A stretch of 64,000 nt of DNA from Tuctoria greenei (Eukaryota; Streptophyta; Magnoliopsida; Poales; Poaceae), in assembly GCA_036927565.1 (NCBI GenBank), contig JAYESD010000001.1:7378001-7442000 (forward strand), written 5' to 3'. Positions 1 through 10,084 of the stretch are shown one piece after another (positions within the stretch are counted from its first letter, which is position 1; each line of letters starts with the position of its first letter). Position numbers and translations under genes: made by a program. The notes beneath the pieces are model-generated. The model did not search any database. It was not told the DNA's origin and saw only the letters and a program-made list of their open reading frames with translations.

Positions 1-155
1 TTCTTCTTCTTCCATCATTCCACCTCCTAGCCCGGCGCCGACAAACCACCACAACCATGGCCAACCTTCCGCCTCCTAGCCCGCCGAGGTAGCCACCCTG
101 CAAGCGGATATGCTGCAGCTCCCCCGAGAGAGTGAACGACGACCAGGGCCTCATT

Positions 156-513
156 ATGGCGCGAGAGGCGTACAACAGTACGTCTCGGGCCTTGGACGCC
201 TTGGGTCTTGGTACCCTTCCCGAGTTTCCGGGAATGGATACCACCGGCCGCTACCTCTACACCCTCACGGGTGTGGCCGATTGCCTGGACATCTTGTCCG
301 GGACGATGGCCCAGGAGCTCGGCGCCAAGGGCCGTAGTGCCCTGGTGGCGGCGACAGAGAGGAACTTCTGTCGCGGTGGGGTTCCACCGCTGGTGCAGCC
401 GGAGCCACCGGTGCAGCCGGAGCAATCGGCTCAGCTGGAGCTGCCGGCCCACTCTCCTGCTGCATCGTTGTTGGAGGAGGAGGAGGAGGAGGAGGAGGAG
501 GAGGACGAGGACG

Positions 514-547
<34 letters not shown>

Positions 548-695
548 AGACGATGATGACGACGACGACGATGATGACGACGACAACGATGACGGCGACC
601 ACCACCACGACGACGATGACGACGAGGATGAGGAGGACCGCTTGTCGTGGTTTGAGAAGTTGGGGGAGAGGGCGGAGGAGGCGGGGCCAGCATAG
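156..695 (+). CDS. Uncharacterised acidic LGLGTLP-block protein (copy 1)
   Basis: I do not recognise a function. From the first in-frame ATG the frame encodes about 179 residues. Residues 13-60 hold a block (LGLGTLP, then MDT.G...Y.L..V...LD.L) that is clearly shared with the gene at 1848-2600, so the two are tandem paralogues. The C-terminal half is a run of Glu, then Asp with a few His, encoded by GAG/GAC repeats, and ends in a short normal segment (WFEKLGERAEE). The frame is open from position 93, but the upstream ATG at 57 meets a stop at 90, and the stretch resembling the paralogue's N-terminus lies in a different frame. The N-terminus is therefore either encoded by an exon left of the window or frame-disrupted, and the copy may be a pseudogene. 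Confidence 0.5.
472..642 (+). repeat. GAG/GAC trinucleotide microsatellite in coding frame
   Basis: An imperfect GAG tract followed by GAC/GAT units runs for about 170 bp and stays in the reading frame of the gene at 156-695, giving poly-Glu then poly-Asp. The length probably varies between individuals. Confidence 0.85.
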
Positions 696-751
696 TAGTT
701 TTAGGAGTTCTTGTACATATTTATTTTGTAGTTTTAGGAGTTCTTGTACAT
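696..751 (+). repeat. Tandem 23-bp duplication in the 3' UTR
   Basis: Two near-identical 23-bp copies beginning TAGTTTTAGGAG lie at 696-718 and 729-751, right after the stop codon. The paralogue at 1848-2600 has a similar duplicated 3' motif in the same place. Confidence 0.7.
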
Positions 752-1723
752 GTTTAGCTTCAATTCTGTTCTTGTACATATTTCTTGTGTTTTGTAATAT
801 ATATGTGTTCATTCGTATCAATGAATACTGGTGTGTTAGAATTTCTGGATTTAAATCAAGTGAATGTGCTCTAAGTTTCGTGATGTGTTAATCTGTCACA
901 AGTGAACCGAGCAAATTGGACAAAAACAAAAGATCTTAGGGTTTGAATCTCGTCTCGATTTGTAATTGCAAAGCTAAAGGAGACAAACAATGACTTTAAG
1001 CGCGCCTCGTATCACTTTGTGATCGATGGACATCCGATCTGTCGCCCATCGTTGTCTCCTATTTGGGTTTCTTATGTAGTGTAATTGGTTGATCATGTTT
1101 GCGGTCCGTGTATGTTAGACATAGCTAGAATTAAAACACCTCGGACCTCGGTCATGTTTAACAACACTAACATGCATGCATATATATATACCTCAAACAA
1201 TACATGACGATCTTTCAACAAAAAGAGAAAACACACGTATAACATCATGAAACATGATCGTGGACCGAGGTCGCACATGCATGTTGAACATAGAACAAAA
1301 ATAGTATTAGACAACAGACAGAGAAGAAAAGAACATATGGAACAGGTGTGAAGGATTAGTCCCACCACGGAAAGTTGAGGTCGGTGCACCAACGTTATAA
1401 GGCATGGCGCACAGTTGCAGTTAAAAATCCGAATGGAAGTAATGCGTGCAGGACTAGGCCCATGTTCGCTGCAAGGCGTCCCCTGGCACGGACGCGCGGT
1501 CACGAAGTTGGCTTAGGCGTGTACGGACGGATTTTTTTATATAACAAAAAAATTGTTTTCCCCGTGTGTAAATTTACTCCTAATGGGACGCGTCGAGCCG
1601 TTGGGACCGAGAGGATGCAAACCGCGGTTTCGAGGAAATCGGGGTCATCGACCGGTTCATAATTAAGCGTGGTTTCCTCTAGCGTCTGATCGTCTTGACA
1701 CGCCCGCTTAGACGACGACCCGC
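752..1723. other. Intergenic, no gene seen
   Basis: AT-rich sequence with ordinary stop density. I saw no open frame with coding character and no clear repeat. The last 250 bp becomes GC-richer towards the promoter of the next gene. Confidence 0.5.
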
Positions 1724-1729
1724 TATAAA
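1724..1729 (+). promoter_or_regulatory. TATA box of the 1848-2600 gene
   Basis: TATAAA in the context GCTATAAAGGC, 119 bp upstream of the ATG, is followed by a pyrimidine-rich stretch typical of a grass 5' UTR. A transcription start near 1755-1760 is inferred. Confidence 0.65.
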
Positions 1730-1847
1730 GGCTCACCGTCCTCTTGCTTCTCCGCCGCACCACTCCTTAGATCCTAGCCTCTAAACTTCTCCCCCCACCA
1801 CCGTCGACCACCTCTCGCTCTTTCTTTGCACCTCCGTCGCCACACAA

Positions 1848-2600
1848 ATGGGTATCCCCGCACTGAAGCGCTCTAGGCCATCGACGTCCTCTGAACCTCC
1901 TTCTCCGTTTCCATCACCGCCGGCAATGCCGGTGGAACTGATGGCAGCGCCCACATCTCCGCCTGCGGCGAATGCACTACCTCATCCCGCTTGGGTTGAG
2001 CAGACTCTCAGACTCCTCACCGACCGCATCGACGAACTCGATCAGCGCCTTAAGGTGGCCACCGACGCCAAGTCCGCCGCCGCTCATAGCGCACTAGCGC
2101 TCAACGTAGTGGTGCGGAAGGTCTTTTCTGACATAGATCACTCTTGTCGCTGTCTGGGTCTTGGGACCCTTCCCCTCCACACGAGCATGGACACCGCGGG
2201 CCACCACTGCTATGGGTTGATGACTGTGGTCGGTCGTCTCGACGCCCTCCACGAGACGATCGTGGAGGTTGTTGGGGTAGAGGGCCTCCTGAAGATTAAG
2301 CATCGCGTCGCCGGGAAGCTTTGGACTGTGACGGAGGTTGAGGAGTATGAGGCGGCTTGGGTAGCGGCGGCAGCGGAGGAGGCGGAGCAGGAGGCGTCTC
2401 TTGAGGTGGAGGTGGACGCGGCTATGGAGGCAGCGGCAGCGGCGGAGGAGGAGCAGGTGGAGGCGGCTGCGGAGGTAGAGGCGGCAGCAGCGGCGGCGGC
2501 GGAGGAGGAGGAGGAGGAGGAGGAGGAGGAGGCGGCACCGGCGGCGGAGGCGGGGGAGGCGGCAGCGGCGGAGGAGGAGGGCGTGGTTTTCTCCCAGTAG
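1848..2600 (+). CDS. Uncharacterised Ala/Glu-rich LGLGTLP-block protein (copy 2)
   Basis: A single-exon 250-residue protein of unknown function. The ATG follows a TATA box and a C-rich leader. The N-terminus is Pro/Ser-rich with a basic KRSR patch. Residues about 49-77 look helical (TLRLLTDRIDELDQRL). Residues about 105-150 carry the LGLGTLP...MDTAG...Y.L..V.RLD.L block shared with the gene at 156-695. The last 90 residues are almost only Ala and Glu from GCG/GAG repeats. No signal peptide or membrane segment is visible. Size and acidic tail would suit a nuclear or cytosolic protein, but that is inference. Confidence 0.7.
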   Translation: MGIPALKRSRPSTSSEPPSPFPSPPAMPVELMAAPTSPPAANALPHPAWVEQTLRLLTDRIDELDQRLKVATDAKSAAAHSALALNVVVRKVFSDIDHSCRCLGLGTLPLHTSMDTAGHHCYGLMTVVGRLDALHETIVEVVGVEGLLKIKHRVAGKLWTVTEVEEYEAAWVAAAAEEAEQEASLEVEVDAAMEAAAAAEEEQVEAAAEVEAAAAAAAEEEEEEEEEEAAPAAEAGEAAAAEEEGVVFSQ

Positions 2601-2668
2601 AGTAGTATTAGGAGTAGTTTATCTATTTCGTGATCTCTGAGTAGAGTAGTATTAGGTGTAGTTTATCT
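2597..2668 (+). repeat. Duplicated 28-bp motif at the stop codon / 3' UTR
   Basis: Two copies of a 28-bp unit (GTAGAGTAGTATTAGG...) lie at 2597-2624 and 2641-2668. The first overlaps the stop codon. The arrangement parallels the duplicated TAGTTTTAGGAG unit after the paralogue's stop at 695. Confidence 0.65.
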
Positions 2669-2711
2669 TGTTCTTGCTGTCTACTACGTGTTTTCCTATT
2701 ACTTGTTTGTT

Positions 2712-2717
2712 AATAAA
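2712..2717 (+). terminator. Candidate polyadenylation signal
   Basis: AATAAA about 110 bp after the stop codon of the 1848-2600 gene, in AT-rich sequence with downstream T-rich stretches. Confidence 0.55.
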
Positions 2718-4413
2718 ATATGTCTTTATGTTCATGAACAATGTGTTCTATATATGCAGTATCGAAAAACTTCTTTTATCGAAAACATCTCCTATATGTT
2801 TGTAACTTGGGACCGTCTATATTTCTTGTGGCTGAATGAATGAAATTCGGTAAACATTATCCTTACAAGTAATAGAACTAACAACAGACATGATGCATAA
2901 TTAACTTGATTAGGAAATTACGTCATCTAAATTGCTAACTACTCCATCGCCTGATGCAACAGGTGCATGAAAAGTACTTTATCTGTTGTAACTAATATCC
3001 AATGATATTGTTGATATATATATTGTATGTACCTGTGATACTCGTATCACAGGCGGCTTTGGATCGACGGCCTGAAGATTAGACATCACAGGGGAAAATG
3101 TTTTTTTGTAGTAGTAGTAGTATATACTCTGTATATGTTATCATTTCATTGCGACGAATGTTATATATAAAATGTTGATTGTTTACCTTTTACTAGACCA
3201 TGGATTTGCCGTCCTCCTTTCGTGGACTTGGGTTGCATGTCATTTGCATTAGCACAATGATACATTTGGCAATTCATATTTTTGTTCGTATTTTTTTTTG
3301 GAATGTCCCACTACCACATGACTGCTTTTACATCTCCATGAAAACAAAGATGAACGGCAGGTAGCGGTCCCTCGAAATTTTTTTCGTTCTTCTTGGCGGG
3401 CAATTGAGATTTTCACAATTGAAACTTCACTCTGTGCGCCCAAAATTCCAGTCCCGCCCATTTGTAGCTAGCCACGACGAATATAAATGTGTGTCTCCCT
3501 CTAATCCCGCGGTGGCTTCTGTTCCCGGCACACATGTTCTCCTCTTAGTGCTGTGTTCCAAACTTGCATTTCTAAGAAATTCCCGTGTGAGTGGTGATGG
3601 TGACTGTGGGTACAATGTCGAGCGACCAAGTTTGACGGGCTCTACTGAACCTCTTCGTCGCCAACCCCGCCCTGCGACATCCCGGACTCCAGTTTTGTGC
3701 TACGTAAGTTCTACACGATCCATGCCGTCTTTTTATAGAGCTACTCCCTCCTTATCGCTTTAGTTGTCGTCCCAACAGCTGCAGCCAGTTCATTCCTAGT
3801 TGTCATCCCAACTCCTTATATGCTCTTATGTTTCATGAATGTCTAGTATAAAATTTGATTAATGGTGCAATCGTGCAATCAACTATCCTCAATCGTTAGA
3901 TCTGCATCCTACAGTCGATTCATCTTTTTATTTTACCCTAGCATCTGATTGCATTCTACTTTTTTCCATATATAAAATACACTACACCTCTGCCCCGAAA
4001 TAAATGTCGCTCCGACAGTTTATGGTAGTGTATTTCTAGTATATTTCCATGTCAGGAAAGATAACTATTAAAAACCGCATGTACTATGTAATTTCTTGAT
4101 TTAGAAGTAAATGACGCCAGGGTTATCTTATCAACCACTCCCAATGTTGTACTCTCATTCCTGTGTTCCAAACTTCTATTCCTAAGATTTTCAGTTCCCA
4201 CGGTTTATACACGTTTTTCTTTTTTTTTTCTTTCTCGGATTGTACGGTTTTTTCCCACTCCTTCATTTCTAATTCCTCCATTCAAAAAAAAACATTTTCA
4301 GTTCATAGCAACCACACCGCCCGATCTAAAATACACATCCTCATGTAATCTGACGTTATCACTGTTACTTACTATATATACTCTTTACTTTAGGAACAAG
4401 ACACCAAACTGTC
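2718..4413. other. Gene-free AT-rich interval
   Basis: No supportable gene. It contains a perfect 10-bp inverted repeat with a 2-bp loop at 3032-3053 (CCTGTGATAC / GTATCACAGG) and several T-runs. I looked here for the missing left terminus of the CACTA element that follows (it should begin CACTACCAGGATTC) and did not find it. Confidence 0.45.
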
Positions 4414-4670
4414 ATGTCGTCTACAAGTAATCGTGATGGGCAACAAGCACCTGGTATAACTATAAATGTGTTTACTATCACAATACACATATTTATAACA
4501 CGTTAATTCCTTTGCATCGTATGCAGAGAATATTGCAGCACCTGATGCTCAGGAACCCCGAGATTCGTCATCCCATGCTGGTACTACGAGTATAAATATG
4601 TACCGGGCTCTACTAAATATTTTAGCATTGCGATTGTAGTTTCCTAGTCCCAGTTAACAGTTAATCAATA

Positions 4671-5233
4671 TATGTGATGGCGTGATTTATTGATGCCTAC
4701 ACACGCACGATGGGCTCTCTCGCCGCCGGCCACTCCGGCACCGGCGACCACACCCTGCTGTTGCTCACTTCAGTGTCCTCCCCGACGTGTCTCCCTCCAC
4801 CATCGCCACATCCCATCATTCGCGTGTCATGATGACCCCGCCACCCGCAAACCCCTGTTGCCGCCGGTCACTCCGGCACCGGCCGGCGCCCACGCCCTGC
4901 TAGTGAGTATATGTGATGGCTTGATTTATTGATGCCTACACGCGCACGCTGGGCTCTCTCGCCGCCGCCACTCTGGCACCGGCGACCACGCCCTGCTGCT
5001 GCTCACTTCAGTGTCCTCAGAAATGCGTCTCCCTCGACCATCGCCACGTCCCATCCTTCGCGTGTCATGATGATCCCGCCGCCCGCAAACCCATGTCGCC
5101 GCCGGTCACTCTGGCACCCGCCGGCGCCCACGCCCTGCTGGTGGTCACTTCACTGTCCTCCCCGACGCATCTCCCTCCATCCCCACGTCCCATCGTTCGC
5201 GTGCCATGATGACCCCGCCGCCCGCAAACCCTG
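4671..5233 (+). repeat. GC-rich tandem duplication (239-bp period) inside the CACTA intron
   Basis: Two copies starting TATGTGATGG at 4671 and 4910 are highly similar, and a third partial copy of the inner segment follows at about 5138-5233. The segment is much richer in GC than its surroundings and contains no stable reading frame across copies. It may be a captured host fragment that was then duplicated. Confidence 0.7.
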
Positions 5234-5584
5234 GCCATTACAGCGTACCTACATGCTATGCCCCATATGACATGGCATACCCTGGAAAAAATAGTCCAAT
5301 ATCATTAACCCCTGTCCACTAAGAAATGTTAGCATCATATAGTTTAGAGATGCATGTACATGAGGGTTCATTGCTGCTTATATGATCTCAATTCCGTTTT
5401 TTACACTGCCAAATGCATTGCTGATGTCTGGTAATTAACGCAAGATTATATTCATGTGTCCGTTCTAGTAGCACTTTAGGGCGAGATGCTAACATGCAGA
5501 GCAAAATATCAGTATGCAATCCACCTAAATTTAATTCCTGGATCCCCACACTGTCCTCCTAGCCTCGAGACTTGCTCCGGAGTG

Positions 5585-5735
5585 ATATCAATGGACGCAG
5601 ATCACCTCACTTATATGTTTTTACTGCACACGATGCAGTAAAGATCCAACGGAATCACACCGTTGGATCTTTACTGCATCGACTGCAGTAAAAACGTAAG
5701 TCACGTGAGATCACCGGTGTGATCTGGACATCGAC
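5585..5735. repeat. Foldback (MITE-like) hairpin
   Basis: Arms 5617-5652 and 5660-5695 are 36 bp, nearly perfectly inverted (TTTTTACTGCA...GATCCAACGG against its complement), with a 7-bp loop. Beyond them the pairing continues, with gaps, through CAGATCACC / GGTGTGATCTG. It lies in the large intron of the CACTA ORF1. Target-site duplications were not resolved. Confidence 0.6.
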
Positions 5736-8205
5736 CCTCTGACTTAAATGTGGTCACTGCACTGCCAGACCAAACGCTAGCTTTGTTAAACGTCGCAAGC
5801 TGCTCGCGTCATCTGTCTTGCATCCTCTACCTGCTAATACCACTGACGTCCATGACTCGCCCTGCCACCAATTCGCCTCGAGACGCGCTTCTGTTGATGT
5901 CGGTCAGACCGAACCGGCAGTACTGCAGAGGATGAGCACCCGGCGAACCCTCTCTTTCTCTAGCATCGCCAGCTACTGTCTTGCCTTCTTCGCGGCTGGA
6001 CTGAAAATCCCCTGCAGTACTACGGGTGTTGTAGCGCCATTGACTACTGCCTGATGCCTGATTGTAGGGTATGAACAGTAACAAAGAAGTCAACAAGTCG
6101 ATCCATCGCCCAATATGGAGCAAAATGCTGCTGCGACGCGGTGTTCCCACGCTCGTATTTGTCGCACTCGTCCTGAAGATGGTAAAACATCAGACTTCTT
6201 CTTCTTTCACACTATTTGTACATGATATTAGGCCTGGTCAGTTGCTAATTTGCTTTAAACATTTACCGTTTAAATGACACTAACAGAAGGAAAGAAGTTT
6301 GGAAGAGGGGTTGCTAAAAGGACTTAAGGTTGCTAAATTGCGTTATCTAGCATCTGTAAATAGAACGAATGATCAGAATCGGAAGCTACAAATTCAGTGG
6401 TCCGATAGGTTGGGTGTTGTGGTTGGTCCTAATCAGCGGCACTTTGTCGATGATGTGGTTATTACAACAAAAAAATGCACCCCTCACTGGTGTAAGGAAG
6501 TGGGCAGAGGTTGGCGATACTTCGAAGAGCGATATAGTGAGAGACATTCTGGTTAGTGTTGTGACACCCCACATAAGTATTTTTTCTAACGACCTCCATC
6601 TTGTACGTTTATAATAGTGTGATATACAATGTACAGAATGCCTGGGACTTGGAGGACACAGATGATACCAGAAGAAAAATATTGAAGATTGCTGGTGAGC
6701 ACTACAAGGGGTGGCGATCAACATTGCATGTCACCTATAAGAAGTATTCGACTGATGAGGAACGTATACAAAACAAGCCTGTTGACATAACAGATTCCGA
6801 TTGGTTGGCGCTTATGGACTATTTTGGGTCCGAGCGATTCAAGGTCAGCTAGCTTTCTAATACCTTCATATCCTACAAAAACTATTTGATAACACCCATT
6901 CGTGAAATTAATTCTTAAAATTGCAGTCAATAAGCAGAACCAATTCACGAAATCGAAGTACTCAAAAGACAAAACACTTGCTTGGCTCGAAATCCTACGC
7001 CCAACTTAGTTACGAGAAGGTATGAAAACTAAATCATGATTTTACTTTGCACTGCAATCATTCAATCAAATTTTACTTGTATTTGATGTAGCGAGACCCA
7101 GAGACCGGAAAAGAACCCGATGACATAGAACTATGGGAGGCAAGCCATGTGAAGAACGGTCAATGGGCAAACGAGCAGGCAGAAGCTGTACATGTGAGAA
7201 ACACTTAAAACAGTCCCCATTTAAATAAATATTTGCAATGTACATGTGACTTTTCTTTTTGTATATAGACCCAAGCATGTGCCCAGATCAATGTCAAGGA
7301 AGCTGAGCTGGGAGTCCCAATCCCAGATGAGGAAAGAAACAACATCTTTCAGCTTACTTATATATCCGCAACCGGTTCTGGAGGATCACAGTTTCGGGGG
7401 CGTGGTTATATGGCTAAACCTAATGTTTCTGAAAGACTGCGTATCCAGATGTCTGACCAGCTCGGCCAGCAAGTTCGATCCTTGCAAAATAGAAATGAAG
7501 ACCTCAGCTCTCAGGTGCAAGAGTTGGAAGGAAGAAATGATTATATGACCTCCCAGATGGATGGCTTCGTCCAGGCAAATGAACAGCTCAACCAGGAAGT
7601 CCAGGCTTTACATGATTAGATGGCAGCCAATTCTGCACGGCAATAAAAGGAGCTAGCAGACATGCGCATAATGATGGAGAGCTTGCAAAATCAACAACGG
7701 CTAGTAGCAACTCCACAAAAGGCTTCTGCTCGCACCAAGTTGAAGCTGAATGTTCGAGAAACTATTCCTCATACTACAACTCGTCACGGTGCTATTTTAA
7801 TGGGTACAATGTTGCAACCTGAAAAAAATGTAAATAACATCGTCTCGCAACAACGCAAGGGTCCTTGAGTGTTGCATCAATTGCTGGATGTTTGTTGTTA
7901 AGTCGACAGACGTATCGTGTGCGAATAAATTGATTGTGTTGCCACTAATTTTCAAACTTGGTGCATTAGGATTCTAGTGCCGCTAATTATAAAACGTGGC
8001 ATTAACAGATTATTACGACGAAAATAAATTTTTGCAATAGGAAGCTAGCTATTGCCACTAATTATAAAATGTTGCACTACAAACATTTGGCTACGACCAA
8101 AAAGGCGTTGCACTAGACTGCTATTGCCATCACCCAGAGAATGTCGCATTATGAACATGTTGCAACATATTTGAATATGTTGCATTACGAACCTACTGAC
8201 ACACA

Positions 8206-8827
8206 TCAGAAATCGTTGCAATACAATACTGTTGTCACGGTTTTGAAATCGTTGCAATACCGTACTATTCGCCATGAACGTGAAATCGTTGCATTACCGT
8301 ATTATTGGCCACGACTGTGAAATCGTCGCGATACCATATTATTCGCCACGAGTGTGAAATCGTCGCGATACCGTACTATTTGCCACGGAAGTGAAATCGT
8401 TGCAACACCGTAGTATTCGCCACGAATGTGAAAACGTCGCGGTACGATATTATTTGCCACGAGTGTAAAATCGTCGCGATACCGTACTATTCGCCGCGGA
8501 TGTGAAAACGTCGCAATACCATATTATTCGCCACGAGTGTGAAATCGTCGTGAAACCGTACTATTCGCCACGGATGTGAAATCGCTACAACACCATACTA
8601 TTCGCCACGAATGTAAAAACGTTGCCATACCGTACTATTCGCTACGGATGTGAAATCGTTGCAACACCGTACTATGCCCCGCAAATGTGAAAATGTCGTG
8701 ATACCATAATATACGCCACGAGTATGAAATTCTTGCGATACCGTACTTATCGCCACAGATGTGAAATCGTCGCAAATAACGTACTATTCGTTGCAATACG
8801 TTAAACTATTGCAATACCATACTATTT
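8206..8827 (+). repeat. 37-bp subterminal repeat array of the CACTA element
   Basis: About 16 degenerate tandem copies of a 37-bp unit containing GAAATCGTTGCAATACCG and then CTATTCGCCACGAATGT. More diverged copies start near 8040. In En/Spm elements such subterminal repeats bind the element's small regulatory protein. Confidence 0.8.
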
Positions 8828-9400
8828 GCCACGAACGTGGAGTCGTTGCAATACCATACTTTTTGCCACGAATGTGGCATCATTGCAACACCGTTATTTT
8901 CGTTGCAATACGTTAAATCGTCGCAATACGTTAAACCGTTGCAATACTATACTATTTGCCACGAACGTGGAGTCGTCGCAATACCATACTTTTTGCCACA
9001 AATGTGGCATCGTTGCAACACCATTATTTTCGTTGCAATACGTTAAATCGTGGCAATACGTTAAACCGTTGCAATACCATACTATTTTCCACGAACGTGG
9101 AGGCGTTGCAATACCATACTTTTTGCCACGAATGTGGCATCGTTGCAACACCGTTATTTTCGTTGCAATACGTTAAATCGTCGCAATACGTTAAACCGTT
9201 GCAATACCATACTATTTTCCACGAACGTGGAGTCGTTGCAATACCATACTTTTTGCCACGAACGTGGCATCGTTGCAACACCGTTATTTTCGTTGCAATA
9301 CGTTAAATCATCACAATATGTTAAACCGTTGCAATACCATACTATTTGCCACCAACGTGGAGTCATTGCAATATCATACTATTTGTCACGGATGTCAAGT
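8828..9400 (+). repeat. 130-bp higher-order repeats, CACTA subterminal region
   Basis: Four copies with a 130-bp period begin at about 8828, 8958, 9088 and 9218, with a partial fifth near 9348. Each contains GCCACGAACGTGGAGTCG and two GTTGCAATACGTTAAA motifs, built from the same words as the 37-bp units. Long open frames here are by-products of the repetition. Confidence 0.8.
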
Positions 9401-9524
9401 CGTCGCAATAACCTATTGCCATGGCTGTTATCGCCACGAGTCGGAAAAACTATCGCAACGTTCTATTTCGTTGTGACAACAACCTATCGCGACGAATTTT
9501 GACCTATTGCAACGATTTTTTCAT

Positions 9525-9550
9525 CGCAATAAACCAGAATCCTGGTAGTG
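9525..9550 (+). repeat. Right terminal inverted repeat of the CACTA element
   Basis: The sequence runs into ...CCAGAATCCTGGTAGTG and stops at 9550. In reverse complement it begins CACTACCAGGATTC, the diagnostic CACTA end. Position 9551 onward matches another repeat family exactly from its first bases. Confidence 0.75.
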
Positions 9551-10075
9551 ACACGCTTGATACTCAATAAATGGGGTTAATTACTCTTAATAGTCTGGTA
9601 TCGGGCCTTAATAGTATCATTACCAGTATTAAGGGTCATCCGATCGTGTGTCATTAATATGGTATTAATGATACTTAATCGGATCTTGAAGTCTTTGATT
9701 GATCCTTGAAGGTCCGAAGCCGTTGGGGGGTCCACTGGCTTGATAGTTGGAGTTGAAGGTCCGGTAGTTGCCACGTGGCAACTTTGGAGCTCACCGTCGT
9801 GGACGGGTAGGTCCGATGCTGTTGGACACGTGTCAGTACTGGAGCTTTCCTTTGTGTGGGGTTAGGTCCGGGGGTGCCATATTGGTATTCTGACCGGAGT
9901 GGGTGATAGCTCCGGTCTTGTGATACACGTGGCGACCCCAGGACTAACCATGTCGGGGGAGCAGGTCCGGCTACGCCTGACATGTGGGGCCTTCGGAGGT
10001 CTTCAAATCGGGTATATGGAGTTTTCTTGTGATCTTTGCAATCCCAAGGGATATCCGGTACGGAGGGTACCGACA
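9551..10075 (-). repeat. LTR fragment of the element-D family (Ty3, Tat type)
   Basis: It matches 38979-39512, the left LTR of element D, along its whole length (by eye near 90 percent identity), including ATTAAGGGTCATCCGATCG, the GGGTAGGTCCG stretch and the end GGTACCGACA. It represents the first part of an LTR read on the minus strand. The match begins at the first base after the CACTA terminus, and the rest of the LTR is not seen elsewhere in the left part of the window. Confidence 0.8.
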
Positions 10076-10084
10076 ATGGTGAAA

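Larger units (their letters stand above)
4414..7868 (+). pseudogene. CACTA ORF1 (Ptta/En/Spm plant transposase-associated family), decayed
   Basis: Exons inferred from splice sites and frame: 4414-4453, 4527-4580, then after a large intron 6287-6551, 6637-6843, 6927-7019, 7092-7193 and 7269-7868. The middle exons read GLLKGLKVAKLR, RKLQIQWSDR and VGPN, then AWDLEDTD..R.KIL.IA...YKGWRSTL, then GSKSYAQLSYE, the recognisable order of the Ptta/En/Spm ORF1 family. The last exon is a long Gln/Glu-rich coiled coil. Damage: one extra A in the A-run near 6468-6474 shifts the frame before the segment that should read KWAEV..TSKSDIVRDIL, and two in-frame stops (7617-7619 TAG, 7644-7646 TAA) cut the coiled coil, after which the frame stays open to 7868. 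In the better-studied En/Spm system the small protein binds subterminal repeats; the same role here is inference. Confidence 0.75.
4414..9550 (+). mobile_element. Right-hand part of a CACTA (En/Spm-type) DNA transposon
   Basis: The element ends at 9550 with CCAGGATTC-type inverted terminal sequence reading ...GAATCCTGGTAGTG, the standard CACTA terminus in reverse complement. Inside are an ORF1 gene of the plant Ptta/En/Spm family (4414-7868) and a 1.5 kb subterminal repeat field (about 8040-9540). No TNPD transposase and no left terminus were found, so this is a truncated, non-autonomous copy. The left limit given is the ORF1 start, not a real element end. Confidence 0.75.

Noticed and set aside
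27..821. Minus-strand 264-codon frame rich in Val/Ile/Leu
   Set aside because: It is the complement of the GAG/GAC repeat that codes acidic residues on the plus strand; the hydrophobic run is a by-product.
3404..3763. Plus-strand 119-codon frame
   Set aside because: No recognisable domain, repeat or promoter, ordinary composition; likely a chance open frame.
8206..9400. CRISPR-like regular repeats
   Set aside because: Units are contiguous, diverged tandem repeats with no unique spacers, and the DNA is plant nuclear.
8826..9502. Several open frames on both strands repeating YHTFCH- or NTILFATN-like words
   Set aside because: They follow the 130-bp subterminal repeats of a CACTA element in several frames at once, with no conserved start or codon bias.
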